From: Klebsormidium nitens
Taxonomy: Eukaryota > Streptophyta > Klebsormidiophyceae > Klebsormidiales > Klebsormidiaceae
Length of the DNA stretch: 64,000 nucleotides
Reading direction: 5' to 3'
Assembly: GCA_000708835.1 (NCBI GenBank)
Contig: DF236989.1
Location: forward strand, 124,001 to 188,000
How positions within the stretch are numbered: the stretch's first letter is position 1; each line of letters begins with the position of its first letter. Position numbers and translations under genes: made by a program. The notes below the pieces were generated by a model. The model saw nothing but the letters and a program-made list of their open reading frames with translations, was not told the origin of the DNA and searched no databases. Positions 22,892 to 35,763 of the stretch are shown here, piece after piece.

Positions 22892-25800
22892 ATGGCTGCC
22901 ATTGCGCTTGTTCTGGCCCTCAGTGCGTCGGCAGCAGTTATGGGACAGGATCTGAACACGTCTCATTACACGTGTCCAACAAACTACCTGCCGACCGTCA
23001 TCCCCTCCTTTTTCACACCCCCAAACGTGACCTGCGCACCGAATCCTTGTTACGGTGCTCCTGGGCCATGCGGTCAAGGTAAGGTGGTTAAACCACCTGT
23101 TCATTAACCACCTTAACCACCTTAAGGTAAGGTGGTTAAACAACAGGTGAAGGTTGACTGAATTCGTTGGAGCTAGGGGACTAATGTTTGGAGAGCCGCT
23201 TTCAAAGCCTAGTTTCTCAGTTTTGCTATGCCTTGCACACTTTTGTCACAGTCTGCGATGTTCGATCAGAGGCCAAGCCCAAATAAAGAATTCGATTTTC
23301 CATCTCGCTTCTTGTACAGAGGGAAAAAGTCCAAAGAGTAGCTCTCTGACTGGCCTTCAGTCATGGGCACCCTTTCTGCCCCTATCAGTTCTGGCCTCCG
23401 AGCAAACGTATCAGAAAGCAACATAGAAGTTTGCAGAAGAAGCCCAGTTCAGTGCGTTGGGCTTTTGGTTACATTTGGGAGGCACTATGCTGGAAGATGG
23501 AGACTGTGATACAAAACGAGGCTAGGCCCACTCATCCTTTTCAGCGCCCTGCAACTTCTCCCTTGTTTTCTGTGAAAATGGCTAATCTTGAGGGAATTGG
23601 ATGCCTCCTTTTCCTCATGAGTTTGCTAGAAGTCTTCTCCAATTAGTCGTTCTTTCCTCGCCGCAAAAGAAAGTTCCCAACAGAAACTTTCTATTGGAGG
23701 TTCGTGCTGTCGGATGGAAGTAACTTTCTTCCCGCTTGTGTTGCTCCCGATGCTTGCAGCTATTCTCGCTCACCTTGCAGCTTGCATTGTCCTCCACCGA
23801 AACAGATCCAAGCCGTGATTCTTGTTGCGTGCCTTCATGTCTGAGTCAGATCTGCGTCGTTACTTGTCAGTGATGCTCCTTTCGAGTCCCAACCAGCTCG
23901 ATGAGCAACAGAGACTTACCAAGTGGTCCAAAGCAGCCGTTTCTTGTCATCTTCGCTGCGAGGGACAATGTCAATAACAACCCCTCAGATGCTTCACCTC
24001 GTTGACCAACTACAAATATCACCGCCGTAACACGTCTCTTCTTCCAACCGCCAACCAACGAAAGACCAAAACCGCTTTACACATTGCTCCTGCGGAGATC
24101 TACCAGCGAAAGAGAAGAAACCGCTTAAACGCGTCTCTCATTCCCAGCCAATCGTCGACAAAAGAGATCAATCACGCCCCTCATTTTCCAACCATATTTA
24201 CCAACGAGAGAAGTCCTCTGCTCTAACGAGTCTCCTGCCTACCAACCATTCACCCACGAACACAAAACGCTGCCCTCACGCTTCTCTCATGTTACCTCAG
24301 GCTCAGACGGTCTTCCTTTATTATTTCCATCTTAACAAAATGAAAACGAAGAAAGAAATTAAGAAACATTTTACCTCAGGCCCGGATGGTCTTCCTCTTT
24401 GATCATCTATTCACAAGATGAAAATTAATAAACATTTTTCCTCAGGCGGCACCTGCACGGTGGACCCACTGATCGTCTCTCGTGGGGCGACGTTCTTCCG
24501 CACCGTCTGCCAATGCCAAGCGCCCGCTGTTCTTCTAGACAGAGGCGAATTCAACTCCCAATTTTGCTTCATTAATGGTAAGGGTTCGATTTTTCAGCTG
24601 CGTTTCTTTGTGCCATTTTGCCTCGTCTCCCCCTTGAAACCGCCTTTCGCTTCTGTTCCCAGCTGTTTCAGTCTTCCCGGCTTTCGTTGGCTCCTCGTCC
24701 CTTCTATCAATTCTCCGCCAATGTGTCGTCCGTTTCTACTCTGTCTGCCTCCCTTTCTTCTGTTTCGTTGCTGTTCTTTCGTTCTTGTCTTTCGCTCATT
24801 GCATTGCACTGTGAGATTTGAGCTTCAGTGCCTTCCCTTCGTTCGCTTTCGCTCTCGTCACCGTACTGTTCATTCTTTCTCAGCGTCTGCACTCAAGTCG
24901 CCCATATCGACCGCGAGAACGGATCTGTCTTGTGCTGGTCTGAAAAGATGTTGTCCTCTCCGACTAGGTGGCTGTCATTCTGTAGTCCAACTTTGCAAGC
25001 GCCCAACTACCTCAGCGACTGATCTCGTCATGTCATCGATCCTAGTCTCCGTGTATCCGTTTTCAGGCTACAGCCTTTACTGTACAGTGACTCTAAGTTT
25101 GGCATCAGCACTTCCTTACCTCTCTCTCAGCTCAGAGCTGCATCAAAAACTCAACCGACTCGATTGGCAGGTCTTATTGCTCACACACTCCGATCAAACT
25201 TTTCAGCTATCTCTGAAGTGTCGGTCAGAACTCGTTGATTGGTGGTCTCGAGACACTCCGCTGTAAGGTCTTTGTCGAGGTACATGTCCTTATTCGGTGC
25301 CTCAACTTTTGCATCGTCTTGGGAAGTTCGACACAGAACAGGAATGAATAGATCCTTCCTTGCTGCGTGCATCCTTCTGTTTTTACAAACGTGCTGCGTG
25401 CATGCTTGTGTTTTTCAACCGTGCTTCGTGCATGACCATGTCGTGAAAGCTCTGCCATCGCCCGCTTCAAGATACATTTCCTCTCCTTGCGTGCAGGCAC
25501 TAATTCATGCAGTCCAAGTCCCTGCAAGACAACGGCACGTGCTTCGCAGACCTTTTTTGCAATCTTAGCAGCGTTGTTTTCTAGAACACCGCTTCTGAAA
25601 TCCTACAAACCCTGACACAGGAGCTTTCTGGCGCAGGCACTGACTCGTGCAACCCGAGTCTTAGCAAGAACAATGGCCCGTGCTTTGCGGACCCTTCTCG
25701 CTACGACTTTTCAGCATGCATCCTTCGATGACCGAATCAGAAATGGCAAATTCATCAATTTCGTACTCGCCATTCTAGCAAAGACCCGTTTCAAGAACAC

Positions 25801-26163
25801 CACTTTTCGAAAATCTACAAGCCCTGAAATGCCAAGAAACCCTGACATGACAATTTCTTGCGCAGGCACTGACTCGTGCAACCCGAGCACCCTGCAAGAA
25901 CAACGGCACGTGCTTCGCAGACCCTTCTCGCAATCCCACCACAACGCCCTTTGCAAGAATACCGCTCAATGAAGCTCAACACGCTGAGACCCTTAGTTGT
26001 CTCTGGCGCAGGTACTGACTCCTGCAATCCAAATCCCTGCAAGAACAACGGGACGTGCTTCGCGGACCCTTCCGGCACCCGTCAGCCTACCACAGGCAGT
26101 ACCGGCTACTTCGAGTGTCAATGTCAAGGGAACTGGCAAGGGAGCACGTGCGAATTGGCGTAA
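22892..26163 (+). CDS. small secreted EGF-like protein
   Basis: Three exons, 22892-23078, 24446-24577 and 26012-26163, join in matching phase 1 to give 156 aa. Residues 1-19 (MAAIALVLALSASAAVMGQ) form a signal peptide, so the product is probably secreted or apoplastic. Two Cys-rich units follow. The first is spread over exons 1-2 (CAPNPC...CGQGGTC...CQC...C). The second, in exon 3, is a typical EGF module: SCNPNPCKNNGTCFADP, then ECQCQGNWQGSTC, ending ELA. Two potential N-glycosylation sites occur near the start (NTS, NVT). No catalytic domain is seen, so a binding or signalling role is only a guess. The intron before exon 3 holds three decayed copies of that exon's start. Confidence 0.75.
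23075..23145 (+). repeat. duplicated donor with palindromic spacer (EGF gene intron 1)
   Basis: aaggtaaggtggttaaac at the exon 1 donor recurs 49 bases later (about 23124). Between them are inverted copies (aaccacctt) that can pair with ggtggtt. Confidence 0.75.
24288..24450 (+). repeat. acceptor copies before EGF-gene exon 2
   Basis: cat..tacctcaggc-like acceptor segments occur near 24290 and 24367 before the real one at 24433-24446, about 70-77 bases apart. They share cggtcttcct and taa(g/t)aaacatttt tails. Looser units of the same length appear to extend back to about 24000. Confidence 0.65.
25496..26090 (+). repeat. four copies of the EGF exon start with acceptor
   Basis: gcaggcactgactcgtgcaa-type starts occur at about 25495, 25635, 25864 and the functional 26008. 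The upstream three are frameshifted or have lost key Cys codons (for example SLSKNNGPC in place of NPCKNNGTC). Each keeps the AG acceptor. Confidence 0.85.
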
Positions 26164-28066
26164 GCACCGGCCTTTCATCCAGTTTCTGCGAAGTGGACCG
26201 TATTACTTCGGGGTTATACAGGACGAGATCTCTTGAGGGCTCACTTGGCTTTCAAAAGAGCGTAGTGAGATGTTTCCATCACGGCGACCCGATGCCCGAA
26301 AGCTCACGTGTGCTGTCGCTTACGAAAGCCACGTGGCTTAGAATCTGTCGTCGATGTCCGTGATGCGAATGTTGCCGAAAGCAACGTGGGACAGCCGCCC
26401 GTTCTTGCTACTTTTGGAGTTCCGTGACCTCGATCCGTCTTTCAAAAGCAATTGTCGAGGGAGATCTTCTGGAACTGAAACCTGACGGAAGCTCTCCGAC
26501 TTGACAAAATGTTGCATCGGCAGAATCGCACCCTTCGTTTTTTCACCCCGTGGTCGGCGAGGAAAGCAGTCAACCGAACCCAAAGTAAACGGTTTTAGAT
26601 GGTGTTTTGTCTATATCCGTCACACAACATGCTTTTATTTGTCATAACGATCCACTTCCCCTTTTGTTGCATTCCGTTTGGCTTGCTGACCAGATACCTT
26701 CCTCCTCTTTCGGTCACTATCTGGATGCATAAGCCGAAATTGTGGCGACGATCCTACAGCTCGCTTGCGTCAACTTCTGCGGGGCTTTTTTGGCGTCTCA
26801 GCTGGGTTGTTGAAAATGCGCCGAAAAGTTATCAGCTCAATCCCGCCTCCGTTGAAGACTCTGATGTTCGCTTGGGAACCGGAAATACAGAAAAACAAAG
26901 CGATTTTGTGTTCGCAGTTATCCGTCACCACCTGCAACCCTCAAGAGTTCGGGGTTCTCGCCGCTCCAACGAGTACATTGGCTAGGCATCACAACTTTTA
27001 GTGCTTTGCTAGCCGGTTTGGCACTGCAGATTTAGGCAGACGGTTTGCGAGAACTTCGTTTCGAGTTGTGCTTACTTACGTACGAGAGCCTGCAGAAAGC
27101 GTGCCCTGCTGAAGTTAAAGACATGCGTAGCTGTACATAGCCAGGTAAACGTTCAGCTTGGTGACCAGGAAAGGCGACCGAAAATGACGCAGCAGGTAAT
27201 CGATTTGTGCGGTTTCTGGATGTGTAATTTTGACAGGCAACAACTTTCATGTATGTTGCTTTTGTGGAGGCGTTTAGTGGCAGGTAGGACAGGCAAAAGA
27301 GCAACTAACGCGAAAGCAAATGAGAGTAGGAACCGCGTTGCATGGATATCGGACTCAAATTACTGACTACTCCTCCAAGCTGGCATGCGACACTGAAGCT
27401 TGCACCTGTCACAAGCATGCATATCATCAACTTCTGCAGATGTCACACAAGCCGGTATGCACATGTGTGATCGACACCGTTGTGGGCGACGGCGTCCCGG
27501 AGCGTCATGATGTTAACACGTATGGCAATTTATGCACTATTTCATCATCTTGGCATAACGCCACAGCTCAATTTCAGCTTTTCAAATATGAATCAGGATA
27601 TAGTTGCATGCATGGTTTTAGTACAAGTTATATCGAAACGCTTATCATGGAAGACCATTAAGAAGATCGACAGAACATAAATGCTCATGCAGCCTCAAAC
27701 TATTCTGAAAGCGGCCGGCTGTTTCCAACTCTGTGACGTGTAGGCCCTACTACTACTAAACTTTACAGTTCAGACTTTTCAAATTGAATGCAGTATACCG
27801 TAGGTTAGAAGGTGTAGGAGTAATCCTGCGCCCGCCATGAGCGTCGGACTCGACTAGTATATTGATGGTGACCGTACGGAGACACGGTTGCGCCACTCGC
27901 GCGATCGCGCATGACGTGTAATGACCATAACGAGACAACCTCAAAGATCCTGCAGTGGTGTGCAGTGTAAGAGTCTGCAAACTTCGAAGCTTGGTCGTGC
28001 TCTTAACAAACGACAGCGCCGCTCCATCAATCAGTGCAAGCATCTTTGAGAAAAAGCGTGCTCGAC
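26164..28066. other. convergent intergenic region, no gene seen
   Basis: Between the 3' ends of the EGF-like gene (+) and PLK4 (-). Open frames at 26338-26583 (-), 26599-26985 (+) and 27320-27661 (+) match no family and are probably chance. Confidence 0.5.
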
Positions 28067-31000
28067 TTATTGGGCGGTCAAAGCTGGGGATGTCCTGGGC
28101 GTGACCCATTTTGAGTAGGTTTGTGTGCCGTGGCTCTGCTTTCGTATGAGCTTGATGAACGCACTAAGATACTGGAGCTTATCCCGCACTTCCTGCGGGA
28201 TGCTCGCACGGTCTGATAGCGTATACTTGGAGCCGCCCATCTTGGCACCAGGCGGCCAGAACTCGACGCTTGCCCCGTCGTTGGATACGACCATCTGCAC
28301 AAGCACGGAAGATGGGACTTGAATAAACAGAGGAGACGAAGCCATGTCCTTTTCGCATGAAAGTACGTTCTGAGCACCTCATTGGCTTCAGCGAAAGAGT
28401 TCTGGTTTCAGTCGTGGACGAAATGGAACACAGAGAGCCCAAGTCAGCATGGAAGATGGAGGGAACAGGCTTCGACAACCAGGCCGCATAAGAGAAACAA
28501 TCCCCTGTTCGTAAACAGCAATCGCGAATTTGGCGGATGACATTCAACAACCGTTGTTCGACTGGTCACTAAAAGAGCTGAAAAGAGCCCGTTTTATGCT
28601 CGGGACACTAATAGACGAGTTGTCCTCACTGTTCTACCAGAAAAGCTTCCATACCAGAACTGCACCGGACCACAATACACTCTCAACCGAGAATCGCAGG
28701 CTTCGACTGGCGAGGTCCGAAAGCAACTAACCTGGCAGTCGTCCAGGTAATGCATAAGCAGCTCCCCCGACTTCAGCCGGATGGCCCACCCCACGCCCGG
28801 GAAGTACGCGCTCTGGCGACCATTCGCACTGTGCGGCCCTTTCCCTGGTCGCCCACTGAACCTCTCTCGGCCCACGTTTCCACCGCCGTCTGGCTCTGGG
28901 GGATCCCCCGTCTTTGCCGTGTCCAGTCCCGGCCGACGGCTCCACGTGCTCTGGCGATCATTCGCACCGTTCGGGTCCTTCCGGGGTCGGCCAGCCGCGC
29001 CGTCGAGCTGAGGGGGATCCCCCTGCCTTGCCGTGTCTGACGCTGAGGGAGGGCTCAGGAAGTCCCGCGTGTTTTGGGATAACGGAAGTGGGCTTTCCGG
29101 GAGGCTAGGAGGTGAAGAATGGCTTGCGGAGGGACCGGGGAGTGCTGAAGATGAGCCCCGGTTAGCCGTAACCGACGAACCCTGGTTAGCAGTAACCAGA
29201 CGGTTCGACGCGACGTAGCTACGGGCGTCCTCCCGGGCAGGGGACCGTTCCGCTTTCCGGAGCTCGACAGGAACGGAAAGGCCCTCGAAAACCGGGTCCT
29301 CTGAGCGCCCGTCGTGCCACGTGTCAGACGACGGGCTCGCCGCAGGCAAGGTCCGCCTTGCTCCGCTCAGGTGCTGCCACGAGTCAGACGGGGGATCTGC
29401 CGAATGAAAGTCGGAAGGCTCCCGGTTCGCTGCGCTCAGGTCCTGCCACGTGTCAGAGAAGCTCCTCGCCGAGGGGGGGTCTAGCGGCGCCTGTGATTGC
29501 CCAAGTCGCTGACCCCCTGAATGGTCTGTACGGCGGTCCAAATCAGGGTCCTTGTAAGAGCCTGAGAGCTTTTCCGCCTCGCTCTCACCAGCGGATCCCT
29601 CCTGGGAATGCATGTGGCGAACAGTTGCTGAATGCTGCACTTTCGCTTCTGGAAGTCTGCTCCTCGGCCGCACCTCCCCTCGATCCTCAAACACTTTGAA
29701 GCCTTCCCCGATTACCGGCAGCCTCCGTCTCTCACTCTCACTGCTTTTCAAGCTTCCCCCGATCGGCCCCGCTGACCCAAACCGATCCGCCCTCCTTCGC
29801 ACGCCATCCAACACCCCTGACCCCCTCTGATCCCCTTTCGCCTTCTCCACGCGCCTCGCAGTCTGCGCATCCGCCGGCGGCCTGTTGCTGACGTCAGCCA
29901 GCACACGTGCCGGCTGGTCCCTCTGCTGCCTGCCGACGTCACCCGCCGCCGTCCCCGCTGCGCTCCTTGCCGCCCGTTCCGCTCCCCGCTCGATCGGACC
30001 AGCGGCGTTCCGCAGCTCTTCCGACCCGTTCCGTTTTGGTCGGGGAGGCCGTTCCGCTCCTTCAGGAGCGAACGCTTCTTCCACTCCGGCCGATCTTCTC
30101 GCGGAGGCCTCACCGGTTGGCAGAATCCTTCCGACGCGCTGCTCAACTGCCACGTGGCGTCTGACGTCATCCAAGCTCCGCTCCAACCCCTCCTGCCGCC
30201 GTTCCACCGCCTCCGTTCCTAGAACGTCACGTCGATCCTCCGGTGCCGGTCTTTCTTCCGAACTAGCATGGCGAAGCCCCGACGGCCGACGCTCTCGATC
30301 GTCCAGCTCTGCCACGTGTCCAAACGGAGTTGGCCGCCCACGTGCCGCGAACGGGTGGAACGGCTGCCGTTCTGCCACGCGTTCGAGCGAGCTGCCGTCG
30401 CGAGTGGAAGGCGTCTCCGGCAGGGAGGGGCTCGGAGACAGCGGCGAAGACGGCGAGTGTGGCAGCGCACGTTTTAGAATGGGCGCCGGGGCGTGCTGCG
30501 ATTGAGATGGGAACCGGGGACCCGGTTGCAAATGCGAGGACGCTTCAGACGACGACGCGAACGAGAGCTCCTGCGCTGACGCGACGCTGACGTTGGCGGG
30601 CAAGAGTGACGTGTGCAGTCCCTGGACCGCCGCCACGAGCTCCGCAGCGCGCTCCACCTCGGCGGGGGGCGCCGCGGCAGCCAGCGCCACAGTCGCGTCG
30701 GCACCCCCCCGCGGCGAAACCGTCTTCAAGCGCGCGCTTCGCGCCACGAGGGGGAACGTTTTCGGGGGCTGCCGGGCGAGCGCTCGCGCCTCCGCCTCTG
30801 CGCACTTTCGCTGGCACCGGCGCGCCTGGGAAAGGACCTCCCAAAGCCACGTGTCATCCGGGCTTGGCTGCCACGTGTGACTCGGAGAAGCCTGGAAGTC
30901 AGTCGGCCGGGAGTGGAGGCTTGGGAGCGTTACGGGGGCGCCGTTTGGGGGGGTAACGGTGATTTTTCCGGAAGCGGCGTCGACTTGGAGGAGCGCGGTG

Positions 31001-34000
31001 GGGCTGCAGTCGGTGAAGCAGACTTGGAGGTCGCCATTCTCCATGCAGGTGGCCTGGCCCCGTTCAAAGATGTAGATCACCTGAGGAGGTCGAAAGTGAA
31101 GAGAGTGATGTACTGATGTGTAGAATTGCCACTCAACGTCAATGAGGGTTTAAGCATATGGCGACGTCCCATGGAACGTCAGGAATATTGAAAGCACAGA
31201 AAGAATTCGCGCCCACTTTTGCTAAGAAACAATCCAAATGGACGTTCCTGAAGCGGGGACAGCTTCGAGAAATCTCTTGGCGTTAGTCGCTCTCTTGAAC
31301 TTTAAAAGGGTGACGAAGCAGGAAAAATGGAGCTCTCCTTGCTAATGCCTGCCCCGTTTAACTAACTATCTCGATAATAAGAGAAGCGTTACATTGTCAC
31401 CCGACTCACTTTCGGAGTAGCGCTCGCGACGAGGCCCACAAACGCCGCCGCGTGAGCGTAGTGCATCAGCAGAGCGTCCGGCAGGGCTGGAAATCGGTAC
31501 GTCTTCCCCGGACGTCCAGCCTGCTCCACCTCCACCTCGAGCCCGTCCGTCGACACCGTCAGGACGCTTCCCCCGGGGCCCGTATTGTGGACCTACAAAA
31601 TTAAAAATGGCACTCAGTCTTTAGACCCTGGGTTCCAAAACCGGCCACCGTATGAGCTTTTTAGTGTCCAGCCGGTATGAGACGGGGAGAAAAGCCGAGT
31701 TCCTTGTTCCAAACCTGCAAGTTTGGAATTCCATAATGACTTTGTTTCCCGTTTCTAAAGATCCGACCATCCTACCCTTCACAACTCGGGTTCAACGACT
31801 GGCTTTCCTTGAAGAATTGTTTCGGTTTCACTAGACATAGTTACCGCTGATAAACACCAGTCCGTGGTTGCAGATTGGTTTCTGAGCCAGCTTTCCTCCG
31901 GCCCAACAGCGACCTCTGTAGTCCATTGCGAACTAAGTGGTCGATTCCGGGTCCTTGAAAACATCTCATTTGGTTCCAAAACGGGTTCACCACTGACCTG
32001 CACTCGCCCGTCCTCCAGAATCGCGAGCGACCCGTACGACGTCTCGTGCCGCAGGGCCTTCAGGCGGAGCGTGCTCAGCGGGCGTGTCGGCAGCTGCGTC
32101 GCGCCAGGGGGGCTCCGACTCGGCACCGCGGAGCTTGCTCTTAACCCCCCCGGATCGGAACTCGCGGTCCCGGGCCGTGAACTACTGCCCTGCGGCCTTG
32201 CATCTGAGCCCCGCGATTCGGACGCGTTCTGTTCCGTTCGTCGGTCCGTCCGCCGTTCCGTTCGTACGTCCGTCCGCGGAGCAGTGCCTGCCGAAGCTTC
32301 ATTCCGTGGCGGGCCTGAGGCACGTGACCACAACCGCTCTCCCTCCGGAGTCCTCTCCCGCAAGCCGCTACTCGCCATTCCATGGTCGACCCAAACCCCC
32401 TCGGTTCTCCCGAAACCAGGGTCGCTAAATCCAGTGACCTCCATTCTCCCTGCACTCGCACTACTTTCACTGAGCCCTCTTTGCGTTTCCCGTTGCCCCT
32501 CACTTCTGTGCTCCCGCGGGTGGCTCTGTGCCGGGACTTCGTTCCTGAGGGCCCGCTGCCCGTCCCACTTGCCGCTTCTCTCCACCGCCCCTGACATTTC
32601 GGACTGGTTCAGACCACCTTCGCTCCGATCTTTACGGTTACCTCTCCCCGATCCGCGTTCTTCAACCCTGTCTCCCTCGTACAACCGCTCTGCGCGTTCG
32701 CGTTGCTCCACTGTGTGCAAGCTCTCAGGGGCGAAGTTCGTTCGAGGCGAAGCGGTGCCACTGCGGGTTGCTTGCGAAGCACGATCGCTTTCGCTTTCTG
32801 GAGGGGTTGCTTGCCGTGTCGAAGGGCCGACTAGGAAAGGGTGGGACTGGATGGCGGGGAGGGAGAGTCGCTGGGCAGGGTTCTGCAAGTGAAAAGGTGG
32901 GGAGTCAAGTCAGAAGTTTGCCTGGCCAATGTATCGACGTCCGAGAAATTGCATTCGCGACAAGATCAGAAGAATCGAGTCAGCCAGACTGGAACAAACA
33001 GAAAACCTCAGAAAGAAGGTGCACTAGCTTCGCTAACAGCAGACTCTAAGTGTTCTATAGCCACTCAACTCATCTTTCCGTCAAGAACGGTTCCCTTGCC
33101 TTCATCAAGGCATCATCCTGCTCAAACCTCATCCGGTTTTGACCTAAGAGAAGAATGAAGGACAACCGACATTTGTTCACCTTTTGTAATAGCTGGCTGA
33201 TCAGATCTGCCGCCTCTGCAGGTAGTTGTCGTGGTAGCAGGTAGTCAGCGCACCCAACCCTCTGCAGAGTACCCCTTACAGCATCGCTCTGCACAAAGCA
33301 GTGGACGTATATTAATACCCCGCAAACTCCCAGGTAATCAGCCAAACACAATAATGCGTGGGTTACCCATAGTACGGAGCCGCAATGGCGCAAGCAAAAC
33401 TGAAACTCGGGGGGGTACTCTTTCCATGGCACGTTACAACCTCGAAAGAAAATGCGGATTAATCTTAGTGGATTCTGTTACAAAACGGATCATAAATCTC
33501 CATCTAGGAGGTTGTTCGCTCTTACATCTTTCTTTGATTCAGTTAAGCTCAGAGCAACTCTGCACTGGTGATCTGTAAGGAGCACGACGAGGACAGTGTG
33601 GTGAAAATGGTGCAGCTCAGATCTGAACCAGGCACCTCACCTGAAACGGCGGGGTCCCTGTCAGCAACGTATAGAGCGTCACTCCGAGGGACCACAGGTC
33701 CGCCCCCAGCGAGTACGGCTGCTGCTCGACAATCTCCCTGCACAAGGATCGCGATTTTGAGTCAAGAAACTGCTCAGAGACCAGGATCCACACTATTCTC
33801 GAATTGAGATCTGTGGTAACTGTGGACAAGCAAACGGGCACGTTATGAAAGAAGACTGCTTCATTACACGGATAAGACGAGACTTGGTGCCCTTGCCCTG
33901 TGTTCCGGCCTATTGGATGGACTCCAACGTGGAGCGGGCAGAGGAGAAGGGCCTGACTCACGGGCACATGTAGTTGGGCGTCCCGCAAATGGTCCGCCTC

Positions 34001-35763
34001 TCAGGATCGTTGGCACCGATTGCAGCAGCTAACCCGAAGTCTGCTATTTTCTGTGGAGCCAAGAAACAATCAGTGTCAAATATGGAGGTACTGATTCAGT
34101 AGCTGGTCTGAGGACCACGTACATGTGGTTCTATATATGAGAAACAAAATAAGAACTTCGTATTTTCCAGGGAGCTTGTCGACTTTCAACTGGCACTTGA
34201 CGGGATGGTCTGCCAATAGTACCTAAGAGCTGAACACTACTCCTTCCTGCCAAATCTTCCCTAAGACAGCGAATCCTGGGAAGCAATGCATTGAAACATT
34301 TGCATGTTTTGCACCGTTTTCACAAATGGCCACAGCCAAGGCATTCCTGGACGTACCAGAGTGTTATCAGCGCTCAACAGGAGGTTGGAGAGCTTCAGAT
34401 CCCGGTGCAAGATTGAGTGGCCATGGAGGTACGCAACCCCGTCCACTAGCTGAGAGAAGAAAGAGCGCGCTGTGGCGGCGTCAAAGCGGCCATGCTGCAA
34501 GAGAGTGTGCATGTCAGCGGAGAGCTTTGTGTAGCAGAAGAGCAGTCTAGCTTACAAACTGTTCACTGAGCTGTGACCTGCCGTGCCCTGGTCATGTGAA
34601 GACTGGCTCTTACGAAGTTGAGGGAGCCTTGCTTTCTCTCACTTGATTGCGTTGGCCCCTCCACTACAAAGTTCTGCATCCTTTCTCAACATGCCCTTTG
34701 TGAGGATTGCATACCTTCTGCCTCGAAGGTGGTAATCTCGACTCTGACCAATGAGAGATATAGGACCAGATGCTAGAGTGCACCATATCAAACAAATTTA
34801 TGGGATGGAAATCTTACCTTGTGCAACAGGGCCAAGAGCTCCCCATTCTTGCACAGCTCCATCACCAGGTACCTGAGAAGGTGCACATTGAGTCAGCATA
34901 GTCTTTCGGTGCCAGAGCATCCTCCGAGCAATCACCATGTTGAAAGCTGATGCATGCACTGAAGAGGGGACTGGGTCTTCATCCTAACTTGCATCTAAGA
35001 GCAGGTAAAATGGTGCAACGACAGCTCCACCTTTGTATGGCTTCACCTGAAGGGTGCCACTAACGTACAGATATGATCCCTCAGTGCGCGGCGTTTCTGC
35101 GGTTGCACAAGCATGAGAAGAACCAATCTGGAAGGTCAGCCAGCCTTTGGAACCTGGGATCGTAGGCTCACACTCGACGGTCATCTTCAAAGTACTCGTA
35201 CAGTTCCACAATGTGGGGGTGCTGCAGCTGGCAGTGGATTTCCACCTCCCTTGTGATGCGATCCAGCAGGCCCTGGTTGTGCAGCAGCTCCTTGCTGATC
35301 TGAGAACGTAAGGTAAAGCCCTTTCAGTGCTTTGCTGGCCAACTTAGCTTTCTCACCTTCCATGTTAAGATGAATTGATGCATGACAGCCCTGTTCTTGA
35401 CAGCAATGCTCTCATACATGGTAAATGCCCTCAACCAGTGCTGCCCACGCCATTACTGCTAAGCCCGTGCTAATCTGAAGCACGCCTTCTATTCCCAGTA
35501 AAAGCGGAGGCTGAAGAAACAGCATTCCTGCCTCTGCCACATCAGCAGATATGGAGGGAGAAGACTGGTAATGTGGTAGACGAGCTTGGCCCTGGATCTT
35601 TTCTACTTATCAATCGAGAAAGCTTGTCTTCTCAAGGTGAAGGCTCATAGATCTCACTTACCATCTTGATGGTCACAAGCTGACCAGAGTGCTGGCACTT
35701 TGCCTCATAGACATCCCCAAAACTGCCCCGCCCAAGCAGGCGGCCAATGTGGTACGCCTGCAT
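28067..35763 (-). CDS. PLK4: PLK4/SAK-like polo kinase with giant PB2-PB3 linker
   Basis: PLK4 starts centriole duplication. Exons in reading order: 35662-35763, 35172-35299, 34818-34872, 34357-34494, 33962-34050, 33641-33737, 33181-33288, 31998-32882, 31410-31592, 28732-31080, 28067-28294; total 1453 aa, all phases agree. Kinase domain about residues 4-256: [13 protein letters not shown] loop, VTIKM lysine, [26 protein letters not shown] and [10 protein letters not shown]. Polo box 1 begins near 506 ([19 protein letters not shown]), polo box 2 near 596 ([20 protein letters not shown]), and polo box 3 near 1352 ([20 protein letters not shown] ... [20 protein letters not shown]). The PB2-PB3 linker of about 640 residues is disordered, making the protein much longer than human PLK4 (970). 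No stop or canonical DSG degron is seen. The start ATG follows an in-frame upstream stop. Confidence 0.9.
28797..29040 (-). repeat. in-frame duplication inside the PLK4 linker
   Basis: Two adjacent segments of about 120 bases are similar (28797-28920 and 28920-29040). They encode D-TA--GDPP--DG ... GRP-K-P--AN-RQS in tandem. This is a tandem duplication within an exon, kept in frame. Confidence 0.7.

Noticed and set aside
24418-25266. 282-aa ORF on the + strand
   Set aside because: It reads through EGF-gene exon 2 past a good donor (24578) into low-complexity Ser/Phe/Leu-rich intron, with no family similarity.
29885-30505. 206-aa and other + strand ORFs
   Set aside because: Antisense of the PLK4 linker exon; composition only.
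28940-30880. Cluster of CACGTG (G-box) sites
   Set aside because: Several arise from codons for the repeated Asp-Thr-Trp peptide (GACACGTGG) in the PLK4 linker, and all lie inside coding sequence far from the promoter.
31864-32892. 342-aa ORF on the + strand
   Set aside because: Exact antisense of the PLK4 exon 31998-32882, which has family similarity and agreeing splice phases; the + frame is open because the region is GC-rich.
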